A DNA stretch of 64,000 bases from positions 19,126,386 through 19,190,385 of the forward strand of contig OZ026839.1 in assembly GCA_964023205.1 (NCBI GenBank), in the 5' to 3' direction. The notes beneath the pieces were generated by a model, which made no database searches, was not told the origin of the DNA, and saw only the letters and a list, made by a program, of their open reading frames with translations. Shown here piece after piece: positions 51,814 to 63,464 of this stretch. Position numbers and translations under genes: made by a program. How positions within the stretch are numbered: position 1 is the stretch's first letter; each line of letters begins with the position of its first letter. The stretch comes from Lutraria lutraria (Eukaryota > Mollusca > Bivalvia > Venerida > Mactridae).

Positions 51814-54800
51814 CAGCTAACAATTGTTTAGTGTTTGGGCAAAATAATTTGATGGTTCAGGTAAACAGCAATATTTTTGTGAAAAAAAAACTAAGAGCAA
51901 AATGACGGTTATTCCGACCAATTGTACTTACTTGTTTCCAACCATTTCAGCTGAAACGTCGATACTATGGACATACAGTACAACCTGTCCAGATCGGCCC
52001 TCTCTTGAACAACAATCTCCCGCTTAAATTTACACAGATAAAAGAAGTTCCGCCTGTATTTTTATGTTAGGGATTTATGGTCAATTGTTATGTGAATAAA
52101 ATTACACAATCAAAATGCGTTGGAAGGTTGGCAATTAGTTAAGACTTCCAATTATGTAAATCAATCGTCAGAATTCAAAATTTATTATTACACTTTTCTT
52201 ATAGCAAACATGGTTTAAACATTCTGGTTGGATACTTTTACACTGTCACTTGATGCATTGAAATAAGAAAGTATATTCAAGTTCATAATTGTGACAATAG
52301 TATTACTGATGTATTTATGATACCAATTTATTTGACCCATAACATCATTTCGAATTGATATCAGTAGAAACGATATAAAATATACAACAGACGTAAGTTA
52401 ACAAAATAATGTGTATGGTAAATTTATGGAGATTAAAGATGTTTTCCTTAATGATTTAATTTTTTTATGTATTTTACGGCCGATAATTAGCGTTTATTTT
52501 AAGAGAATCATTCCTTTTTTCTTGTAAAAATGTTGCATATGCATATATATCTAAGATTTAAGTACCGGTATCTTAGTTTCAAATGACAGATTAAAACATT
52601 AGTTACTATACACAAGTGGGTGTGGCCACACTCGTCTGTCTTTACAACAGACTTTGCTTGTCAGGCTAGATCAACCAATCACATTACAGGACTGGTGTGG
52701 CAAACGAGTGGTCGCTATCTTATCTGCCTAACACCTCTCTGACCATGATCAATACGTATGATGTGATTTGATAAAGATCAGACGACCTAAATACATGCAT
52801 GCCCTAATCATTATTATACATGTATACATTGTTTAAATAATATAAATACAAAGCAAATAGGGTGAAATGATGTAGCTGTCTAGATAATGCATTGACTATG
52901 AATCAATAAAATTTCATTATCATACTTTTTGCTAGGGTCATGTCTGCAGACACTAAAGCTGACCGGATACATGTGACAAGGGACCATAAAATAATTTTGA
53001 GAGAAATTTGCGCAGGATTAAGTATAATAAGATTCTAAGGGAAATTTCTATAATTACTGCTTTAAAAACATAAGATATGGATAATCGGGGTACTAATAAG
53101 CACAAAAACATGTTTAAAGATAAAATATTGTCCAAGAACAGATGTTGGGTGAATAGATTAGCAATTATTAATGTATTACCTACACTAACATAAACTTACA
53201 TCATACGTATAAAATTGAATGGGATTATTTACAAAAATGCTTGTAAGCATTGTATGTTCATGAATGAGACATAAGTATGAATGTACAAAATGTACCGTAG
53301 ACACATTCCTTTTTTCTTCCATTTGAAACCAAACTGACGACCATGTCACATAATTACACATCCTTTTATCCATATACAATATGTATAATCAAACAATCTT
53401 GAAATTAATGTCCACCAAAATTTACTACGAAATATTGTATCGATTACTATATATTTATGTGTATTTTACCCAATAAGCATTAAGAAGTACATTGTAGTTT
53501 ATAGCAAAATACAGAATTATTATAGATTTTGTCACATACAAATTACAATAATCTTATCTTTATATGAGGCGAAACCTTTTTCTTTTAAAGAAACATAGCA
53601 CACAACATTATTTCAGTTATTCTATATAAGATTTAAACAGTTGTGCCATAACCTTACATACGATATAATGTTGTGCGACGTACGCTATTAGATGATCGAT
53701 ACAGAGATAATCAGGAAACTGTGCGATCGGAACAACAGGGGGTTACGTATGACCGCTGTGGTGTGTGGCGTTAATTACAATTAAGAAGACAAGTGTTGTA
53801 TTGGACATAGACCATACATACATTGCTAGTTTTACAACGAAGCATCGATTCCCAGTCTTGTACACTCATAGGAATAATTAAATATGTTTGTATGTTATTA
53901 TAACAGTATTCAGTTAAAATCTGAATTTTAATAGAACTTCACGTTTATCCATATTCTGTCTATTAAAGAATTGTATACTACAAAGCTATAATTCCAAATC
54001 TCTCATTAAGATTTCATACTGATTTTTTTCCGAAGATATTTCAGGATAAAAAAGTTTCTCTTTTTGTTTGTGTCAAACTTATTTCTAAGGTCTGATATAC
54101 TTCCCAAACTGTACCGATAAAACCTATTGATCACATTTTTCTCACTTTTCACACCATGTATATTAATTCTATACTATTTATTGTATACCATTGTAACATA
54201 CTCAAATGGTTTTGGTTTAATAGTATAAGTTGAACAAATTAATACCAAATCATTTAACTTTTTTGGTTTGTGGCGAAATACGTTTAAAGGTCATATTGCT
54301 CGATTCGGGAGAGCTTGAAATTATTAAATACAAATGTATACACTATTTTGTATACGTACACAAAATCTTAATATTCCAAAATTAAAATTGACCAAATAAA
54401 TCGAAATAAAAAAATGACAAGTATGGACCTTGCCGAAAATATCAACGCGGTTAGCTCCCTTGCCATGTGACGTAGAAGTTGACATTGATCAATGTAAACA
54501 CTAGCGGTAGCATATGTGTAGCGTTGATACGACTGTCAACAAGACTGAGTGTGATTATTTTTATACCGAGATGAAGGGTTTATTTTTACAGAGGAACGTT
54601 TCGTCATACAATCGTACCAGTATGAGCCTGTTGACGAAAATAGCAGTGAATTAATATTAAATATAGAACAATGAGGGATTCGAAGGATCAGCGTAGCCAT
54701 TCTTAACTGACCTAGTATCATTGAGAAACCAAGATGGGTCACACTTGTATTTCTCCAAATTATCGCAATAAAATACACCAAATGGCCAATAATAAAATCT

Positions 54801-55390
54801 AATTAAAAGTTTAAAGTAATATGCATGCATTACTCACTCCAATTATCAGATCATCGGTATACCGTTTAAATCCTGAGTTATGTTTACATTAAATTCCAAA
54901 CACGTTTTCTTACACAGAACGTAAACACAGCAATATTTTGCTATTGTAGATATAGGTCTTGTTTTAAAAATGTCATAACCAATCAAATTCAAGAATTCAT
55001 CGATCATGCAACAAGAATTCATATGACACGTGATCTTGAAACTCCCTGAGGGCATTAAATTTTGTTTCTAGCTTTTCAGTTCCATGGAATGTCGCGTGTG
55101 GGTTATGTGGCTATTCGATTTGAATATACAGAAAAGATGTGATTGATGGTGTGACCAACAGTTAATTTCAAATATTATCTACCGATATCAGCATGACATA
55201 AATATATTTAATTGTTTAAATGTGTGGTATAAGCAAACAAAAGCGAGCGCGCATTATTATGGTACCATTATTTTGTCTGTCTAATCAAGAAAAAAACACA
55301 AGACAATTAAAGATCTAGATACGTGCGATTGTTAGTTTTAAGTTGAGATAATTCATGATGTTTTGTTCAGCCGTATATGTCACAGATCGA
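51814..55390. other. Long AT-rich stretch without recognised gene
   Basis: At 51975 CAGTACAACCTGTCCAGATC preceded by TA resembles a pogo-type end without a partner. At 52620-52715 GGTGTGGCCACACTCG and GGTGTGGCAAACGAGTG form a loose inverted pair. Nothing else was recognised. The several minus-strand frames are hydrophobic by AT bias. Confidence 0.4.
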
Positions 55391-55394
55391 ATAT

Positions 55395-55790
55395 GTATCA
55401 CGTGTATGATGACCACTACTACCATAATCATCATCATTATTTGATATCATGACGACCATTATTGTCACCATCATTACAACCATTATGACTATAATCATCG
55501 AGATAATCATCAGCAGCATCTACAAAGTCACCATCATAATCACGTTCAGAATTATTTTAATAAAAGTCACCGTCGTTGTCATCATCATCATCATTACGAC
55601 TAGCCTCGTGATAATCATCATTACGACCAAAATCGCGATTATTATCATAGTGGCAATTATTATCACTATCATCATTATGGCCACTACCAGTAATATCATC
55701 GGATCCTCATCTGACAGTATTATCATGACAACCAGCATCATGATCATCATCTGCAAGAATAACATCATCGTGTGATTGTCATCATCGTCA
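55395..55790. repeat. Degenerate ATC/ATT trinucleotide array
   Basis: About 400 bp of ATCATC- and ATTACC-type words with period 3 drift. The repeat leaves long open frames on both strands (for example 55449-55775) rich in Ile, Thr and Met; these are not genes. Confidence 0.9.
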
Positions 55791-56074
55791 CATTCAACTT
55801 ATAACCATTCTATTCGTATTTAGCTTTCATATGTTTTTCTTCATAATTGAAAGTGACTTTAAGACCATTTGACTCTCTTTTTATAGAGGGGTACAACACC
55901 ATAGGTACCAGTAAATGCCACTCGTACTCAAACTGAGACAGGGATTTGCCAATTTGTTTTTTTATTATTTGTTTAATTGCTATATATACCTGCCTACGGA
56001 GGCTGATCTCAAATTTTGATTATTCAGTTGAATATCTGGTGCTATATAGATCCTTTTGAATAGCCATTAGCGTG

Positions 56075-56140
56075 TTATGATGATGACGATCGTGATGCTC
56101 GTCATAATGATGATGATTGCGGTGGTGGTTGAGGTGATTG
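56075..56140. repeat. Short GAT-rich trinucleotide array
   Basis: GATGATGACGATCGTGATGC and similar, the complementary register of the array at 55395-55790, about 300 bp away. Confidence 0.7.
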
Positions 56141-56780
56141 TGTGCAGGTTGTGACAAATTTGTCAGCCATAAAAAATTTGTTGCATAGATAAGTGTTGGA
56201 TAAAATGTGATAGTTTAAAAAATACGTTTTTCTTTCAAAACTTATGACAAATATCAATTTCGAAAATTCGCTTTAGTGTTCATATACCAACTTAAGCCAC
56301 ACAAATACATTACATTTTATATACCATATTCATTATGGTTAATTAATAATAATCAGGAACAATTCGGGAAAAAAATAAACAAAGTACATGTTTTATTTTT
56401 TTACAGATATAATGATTTTATAATTCTTTTTAAATTATGGACAACTTGCATTCTTTGTTTATTTAGTCTACGTCATGCACCGAAAAACAATCACCAAGGT
56501 CTCAAGTGTCCAATTCTACATCATTAAAACTATCAATTAACAATGAGATAAGCTGTAAATAACATACAACACGGTTTCTGCTCGGCAAGTTTTATGAACA
56601 GAACAGAACATATACTTCATTAACTTGTACAACATGTACATCATTATAACATATATACAGAATATATATACACAAAATCATACATCTTAATCTCTACACA
56701 ATAACATAAATACACACATCATATTCTTGAGGATGAGCAAATTACTTTAATATAAAGTGAAACTGAAACTATATAAAATA
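56141..56780. other. AT-rich flank, probably including the 3' part of the LINE to the right
   Basis: No coding signal. 56560-56782 would be the 3' UTR of the minus-strand LINE fragment. No poly(A) or repeat tail is clear. Confidence 0.35.
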
Positions 56781-56782
56781 TG

Positions 56783-57583
56783 TTACCTATTAATTAAAGT
56801 ATTTCTACAATTGAAAGAAAGTTTAATAAATTTACTCAATTTTAGGACAGTGTTTCTATCATTACATTTTAACAATTCAATTAGTTTTTGCACACTTGTT
56901 CTTTGGTAAAAAAATTTATCAATAATAATACATCTAAGATCATGAAAACATGGACATTTACAGATAAAATGAAGCTCGTCATCTATATCATTAGTATCAC
57001 AATAAATACAAATACGTGCATTTCTTGGTATTCTATTTGTTCCATATCTGCCTGTTTGTACTCTTAAGGAATGCGATGAAACTCGAAAACGGGCAAGACA
57101 GTTTCTCAAATCATTAGGTAAATCGTCAAGATAACTTTCATAACCAAACACTTCTTTAACATGATCATACAATAATAACATCGAACTAGAAGATTTTTTA
57201 TTATACCATTCTTGCAAGAAACAATCGATTAACCTTTGTTTAAACAAATTCATAAATTGCTTTTCATTTACACCAAATGGGATTTCAAATACATAATTGA
57301 ATCCATGATCACATAACAACCTTTTAATATTTGACACCCAATTTTTCTTTCCATTAATACAATCTACATAAGACAATTTATACACATTTTTTATAATAAT
57401 ATTGTCTGTATTTATCACTTTAAACCAATATTTAATTATACGTAAAAATCTAGATATATACAATGGATACCTCCCTAATTGCCCATAAACGGCTGCATTA
57501 GATGTACTCATTTTCACATTAAGGATTTTTTTTAAAAATGACACGGGAAATTGACAGCTGACTTCAAAAAGAAGCACCGACAT
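56783..57583 (-). pseudogene. LINE ORF2 C-terminal fragment (266 residues), zinc-binding region
   Basis: One open frame from Met at 57583 reads AAVYGQLGRYPLYISRF, KNWVSNIKRLL, LARFRVSSHSLRVQTGRYG, IPRNARICIYC and DELHFICKCPCFHDLR. This is the C-terminal region after the RT domain in many animal LINE proteins; it ends in a CxxC/HxxxC(x)C zinc motif (CIYC...HFICKC). No RT motif is present, and a stop lies just upstream of the Met, so it is a 5'-truncated copy, the usual fate of LINE insertions. The frame is unbroken, suggesting a young copy. It is too short to be active. Confidence 0.85.
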
Positions 57584-57589
57584 TTAGGA

Positions 57590-58734
57590 TGACATTGTGT
57601 AATATGGCAAACCATGTGTGATCGTGTGATCAATTAATTAGCGACTTTTCATTGATTGTCCAATTCACATTATGACATGGAACATTATATTTCAACATAA
57701 GTGTTAAATACTTCTATGATGCAATATTATGTCTGGATTTTTGTCTTGTGACGTAATTTCATCAGTGTGAAAGATATTGATTTTTAAAGAGAGTGTACTG
57801 AAATTGGAAAATAAATGTGTAGTGATTATGGATTGACAGTTTTAAAAGGTAAAAGTTTAAGAATTTGGAAAAATGTTTTTTAACGGATGAACAAACAAAG
57901 AACTATCAAAAGTCTAAGCAAGGGTTCACTGCATGATACAAATATTACTGTAGTCTGGAGCTACTGGGTGTTTGTCATGAATAAACAATATTTTTAAATT
58001 ACGTGTGGTATGCGTAAAGACAAACTGAAAATCATATTTATTTAAAATCATTGCAGTGGACTCTGTTTTCATTCAATGTCTACAGTTATGGTTCATTAAC
58101 TATATTTTACAATGATAACATATTTACTATTTAATCAACGCGGTTTTTATATAATTCGTGTTAAATTGTATTTGAAACTCGCATAGATCGTTTTCTTTCT
58201 TACATTTACATAATTATACAGTATATTTAAATATTACCCAAACAAAGTTATACATTGAATGGTTCTAATTTGTAATATACAGCGCCGTCCCCTAGATTGT
58301 TCGGGCTAATAAACAAATGTATCTAATAATTAAGCTAATAAAACACTATTTTCGCGCATTTTTTTTGCTTTGTTAAACTGTTTTTTTTTGCATGACATGA
58401 AAGTATATTTGTTTAATAATTGTAAGTCACCTAAAATGTTTTTTGTTTCATTTTTTACGTATCACAGATCGTATACATTAAAGTAACAACCTTAATCTCC
58501 ATTGATTGTATCTACAATGACATCACAAATCAAGGGGAACAAATCTTACTGACTTATTTCGGAAATTAGCTACTATGTTACAAAACTGCGTTTTTCAGGC
58601 CGTTAAGTATATTTTTATACCCTTATCGTGGCACACATGCTAACTTATGCTAATAAACAATTGTATTTGCGATAGTTAACCAACTTTACATTTTTCTATG
58701 AATATGACCTTTAAATGGTTAGTTCACAGAAAAA
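57590..58734. other. AT-rich sequence, nothing recognised
   Basis: No repeat or coding signal assigned up to the satellite array. Confidence 0.4.
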
Positions 58735-60845
58735 CTGTACTACTATTAGTGGATATTCGCTATTCAGTCCAATCTTCGTGGATGTCCGCTGTTTAGTCAA
58801 ATTAGCGTACAATGTTTATCCACTAACATGCATGAACAACCAATTTCTGTTGTATATATAAGTATAACTTAACGCTAATTTCTAAGCACTAAGACTGTAT
58901 GGAACACATATCAATTATTAAATGTTTATTTTTATATTATATATAATATATTTTACTCAAATGCCATGCATCATTTAAAGTTTATTTGGTGTCCTGGAAG
59001 AAAACCTGTACAAAAATTAACCGCGTGTATATACGCTGTTTAGTCCAATCTTTGTGGATGTCCGCTGTTTAGTCTAATCTTTGTGGATGTCCGCTGTTTA
59101 GTCTAATCAGCATACATCCACTGATTTCCACGGACGGTGACATCCAATTTCTATAGTGCATGTAACATAACTTTACGGTAAATTTTATTCACTATGACAG
59201 TATTTCAATTTCTAAAATGTTTATTCTATATGATATATATTTTCGTCGTGGATGTCCACTGTTTATTCAAATGTAGGGTATATCTACTGACATCCAATTC
59301 CTACTGCGTATCTAAGCATAGGTTTAAGCTAAATTCTGTTCACTATGACCGTATTTAAGATATTTTAATTTGAGATATATATATTTTACTCAAATACCGT
59401 GCATCATTTAAAATTTAAGTGTTTAACAAATAAACAGACAGAAAAACTGTACAAAATTCAGGGATGTTCTCTGTTTAGTCCAATCTTAATGGATGTCTGC
59501 CGTTTAGTCAAATTAGTGTTTATCTACTAACATCCACGGACATCCATTTTCTAGTGTGTATATTAGCGTAACTTAACGCGAAATTCTATTCACTATGACC
59601 GTGTTTAACATATATCTCAATATTTAAATGTTTATATTATATAATATGTATTTTACTCAAATACCATATGCATCTTTAAAGTTTAAATGTTAAACGGACG
59701 GAAACTATACAAAAATCGTGGATGTTTGCTATTTAGTCCAATCTTCGTGGATGTCCGCTGTTTAGTCAAATTAGCGTTTATCTACTGACATCCACAGACA
59801 TCCAATTTCTATAGTGTACATAAGCATAGCGTTACACTAAATTATACCCACTAAGACTGTGTTTAACATATATCTCAATATTTAAATGTTTATATTATAT
59901 AATATGTATTTTACTCAAATACCATATGCATCTTTTAAAGTTTAAATGTTAAAATCGTGGATGTTCGCTATTTAGTCCAATCTTCGTGGATGTCCGCTGT
60001 TTAGTCAAATTAGCGTTTATCTACTGCCATACATGGACATCCAATATATATTATATATAAGCATAACTTTACAGTAAATTTTATTCACTATGACCGTATT
60101 TAATATAATTAATTTTCTAAATGTTTAAATTATATGATATATATTTTCGTCGTGGATGTCCGCTGTTTTAGTCAAATTAGCGTTTATCTACTGATATCTA
60201 CGAACATCCAGTTTCTATTGTGTTTATAAGCATCTATGCGTTACGCTAAGTTCTATTCACTATGACTGGGTTTAACATGTATCAATTTTATATTTAGTTT
60301 ATATTTATATGATACATATTTTACTCAAATACCATGCACCATTTAATGTTCAAATGTTTAACAGACAGAAAACTGCAAAAAAATTGTGGATGTTCGCTAT
60401 TTAGTCCAATCTTCTGTACTCTTCGTGGATGTCTGCTGTTTAGTCAAATTAGCGTACCTCCAATAACATGCATGGACAACCAATCTATATATATATTGTG
60501 TAAATAAGCAGAAGTTTACAGTAAATTGTATTCACTATGACCGCATTTAATTATTTCAATTTCTAAATGTTTATTTTAAATGATATATATTTTCATGGTG
60601 GAGGTCCGCTGTTTTAGTCAATTATGCGTTAAAAAAAGTTTATATATACTGACTTCCACGGACATCCATTTTCTATTGTGTATAAAAGAGTAAATAGCGC
60701 TAAATTATATTCACTATCACTGTATTTAAGATAGTTCAGTTTGATATACATGTATATAATTTTACTCAAATACCGTGCATCATTTAAAATTTAAATCATA
60801 TTTAACAGACAGAAAAAATAATGTGGATGTTCGCTATTTAGTCAG
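58735..60845. repeat. GGATGTCC satellite array, ~290-bp unit
   Basis: About seven units with the order TCGTGGATGTCCGCTGTTTA, GTCAAATTAGCGTTTATCTA, CTGACATCCACGGACATCCA, then an AT-rich half with TTCACTATGACCGTATTTAA, ATTTTACTCAAATACC and CATGCATCATTTAAAG. The direct GGATGTCC and inverted GGACATCC words allow a stem within each unit. A local triplication of the GTGGATGTCCGCTGTTTAGT word occurs at 59050-59105. Confidence 0.85.
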
Positions 60846-61775
60846 TGACCTTGACCTTTGACCTCAGTTTCAATAGGGGTCATCTACTGTCCAAGGTCAA
60901 TGCACCTGTGAAATATCAGGCCCATCGGTCAATGCGTTGACGAGAAATCGATCAGAAACGATTTTCACACTCAATGTCACAGTGACCTTGACCTTTGACC
61001 TAGTGACCCCAGTTTCATTAGGGGTCACCTAGTGTCCAAGGCCAATGCACCTGCACAGTATCAGGCCTATCGGTCAATCCGTTGACGAGTTATCGATCGG
61101 AAACGATTTTCACACTCAATGTCACAGTGACCTTGACCTTTGACCTCAGTTTCAAAAGGGGTTATCTACTGTCCAAGGCAAATGCACCTGCAAAGTATCA
61201 GTCCCATTGGTCAATCCGTTGACGAGTTATTGATGGGAAACGATTTTCACACTCCAAGTCACAGTGACCTTGACCTTTCACCTAGTGACCCCAATTTCAA
61301 TAGGGGTCACCTAATGTATGAGGCCAATGCACCTGCAAAGTATCAGGCCAATCAGTAAATCCGTTGACGAATTATCGATCGGAAACGATTTTCACACTCC
61401 ATGTCACAGTGATCTTTGACCTAGTGACCCCAATTTCAATAGGGGTCACCTAGTGTCCAAGGCCAGTGCACCTGCGAAGTATAAGGCCCATCGGTAAATC
61501 CGTTGACGAGTTATCGATTGGAAACAATTTCACACTCCATGTCACAGAGACCTTGACCTTTGACCTAGTGACCCCAATTTCAATAGGGGTCACCTAGTGT
61601 CCAAGGCCAATGCACCTGCAAAATATCAGGCCCATCGGTCAATCCATTGACGAGTTATGGATTGGAAACGATTTTCACTCTCATTGTCACAGTGACCTTG
61701 ACCTAGTGACCCCAATTTCAATAAGGGTCATCTACTGTCCAAGGCCAATGCACCTTCGAAGGGGGGCATAACAAT
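60842..61775 (+). repeat. ~147-bp tandem array rich in TGACCTTGACCTTTGACC
   Basis: About seven units: GTCACAGTGACCTTGACC, TTTGACCTAGTGACCCCA, TTTCAATAGGGGTCACCTAG, TGTCCAAGGCCAATGCACC, AAAGTATCAGGCCCATCGGT, CAATCCGTTGACGAGTTATC and GGAAACGATTTTCACACTC. It directly abuts the GGATGTCC array with no spacer and ends AAGGGGGGCATAACAA. An open frame at 61140-61358 lies within the array and is not a gene. Confidence 0.9.
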
Positions 61776-61909
61776 TAAATGATATATTAATACCTAAATG
61801 TACAAGTTACTTAAAGGTAAAGAAGCTGCACATGTATATATCTTATACCAAAGGTGTAGATCAGTTAGTTAGACAAACCATCTTTCAACTATAAATTTAC
61901 TGCTTTTAA

Positions 61910-63460
61910 GGTGGAACCAAACGATTGAAATAACGTCGTTTTCGACATCAAAAAGGTCATTTTTGCAGTATTTATAGTGCCTCTCTGAAAATACCTATCG
62001 CTCTATCAATTTATGTAGATATTAAATTAAATAAAAATTTAATAGCAGAGAATAAAATTACCTACGCGTATGTATAAATTTGATGTTCATGATTTAATTA
62101 TAAGTGCAAGTAAAACGATTTTAAATGTAAAATTTAGTGTTTTTTTTTTCTTCTCACTTTCAAACTTCAATTATTTTTATCAAAAATCTGCCCGAGGGAT
62201 TTTTTAGCTCACAAGAGCCGTCCATCGTGCGTCGTTCGTCGTGAAGTGGCGTCCATATTTACTTAAAACAACATCTCCTCCTACACCTTTCAAAGTTGTT
62301 CAAAAAATTAAATTTCATTAAAAACTCTGGTTGCTATGGCAACAAATAGAAAAAACTTTAATAATCTTCTTGTCAAAAACAACAATGCCTAGAGCTAAGA
62401 TATTTGGTATGTAGCATTGTCTAGTGGACCTCTATCAAGTTTGTTCAAATTATTGCCCTAGGGTGAAAATTGGCCCCGCCCCGGGGGTCACTTGATTTAT
62501 ATAGACTTGTATAGGAAAATTTAAAAAATCTCCGAAATCGCAAGGCCTAGAGCTTATATATTTTGTATGTGGCATTGTCTAGTGGACCTCTACCAAGTTT
62601 GTTCAAATTATGGCCCTGGGGTCAAAATTGGCCCTGCCCTGAGGTTTATCCTATTTTATATAGGAAAATTTGAAAAATCTTCTTCTCCTAAAACCACAAG
62701 GCCTAGAGCTAAGATATTTGGTATGTAGCATTTTCTAGTGGACCTTAACCAAGTTTGTTCAAATTATTGCACTAGGGTCAAAATTGGCCCCACCCCGGGG
62801 GTCACTTGATTTATATAGGCTTATATAGGAAAATTTTAAAAATCTTCTCCGAAACCACAAGGCCTAGAGTTAAGATATTTTGTATGCAGTATTGTCTAGC
62901 AGACCTCTTCCAAATTTGTTCATATTATGGCCCTGGGGTAAAAATTGGCCCTGACCTTAGGGTCACTTGATTTTACTTGGACTCGTGTAGAAATATTTTA
63001 ACAATGTTCGTCTCCAAATGACCTTTTTTCCTGGTGAGCATTTACAGGGCCATCATAGCCCTCTTGTTTATTTTTGTCTAGAATAAAGTTTGATGTGTCA
63101 TCTACTGTTCTTGTAAATTTTAAGAAAATCTATCGAGCCGTTTTTATTTTATCCAATCTTCACTATACAGCGTTACCTTACAAAACGCTCATTCGCGTTC
63201 AAGAACGTCGTTTGACACACTTTGTACAGTGCTATTCTCTCTATTTCGGGTTGACTCTCGATTGGTCCCGGATGAGTGACCTGGCGAAACCCTGTCAAAC
63301 CAGAAATACAACCCTGGTGACACTGTAGTGGCCGTCCTGGATGGACCTTGTAGTTCTGGCGCTATCAGTATATAGGTATTTTCAGAGAGGCACTATAAAT
63401 ACTGTAAAAATGACCATTTTGATGTCGAAAACGACGTAATTTCAATCGTTTGGTTCCACC
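61910..63460. mobile_element. TTAA-flanked transposon-like element (1551 bp) with ~95-bp terminal inverted repeats
   Basis: The left end GGTGGAACCAAACGATTGAA and about 95 bp after it are mirrored at 63370-63460 (read inverted, same start). TTAA lies at 61906-61909 and 63461-63464. The interior holds a family B element (62203-63068) and about 300 bp of unique sequence at 63069-63365. No transposase frame is visible. The TTAA duplication fits piggyBac-type mobility; the termini are not classical. Confidence 0.85.
62203..63068 (-). repeat. Family B element, inverted, nested in the TTAA element
   Basis: The 3' module starts at TTTTTTAGCTCACAAGAGCC (the hairpin is damaged), X-box 62330-62343, about four core units, 5' module GGGCCATCATAGCCCTCTTG at 63046. 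It resembles the copy at 18273-19549 in unit order. Confidence 0.8.
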
Positions 63461-63464
63461 TTAA

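Noticed and set aside
51930..52060. Minus-strand candidate first exon with GTAAGT donor (AAATGGTTGGAAACAA|GTAAGT)
   Set aside because: The adjacent TA-CAGTACAACCTGTCC looks like a pogo-type terminal repeat, and the short reading frame matches no family, including CLPTM1L.
55449..55775. A 108-codon open frame, open also on the opposite strand
   Set aside because: It is a product of the ATC/ATT trinucleotide repeat; Ile/Thr/Met runs only.
61140..61358. Open frame within the ~147-bp tandem array
   Set aside because: It spans repeat units and is not kept in neighbouring units.
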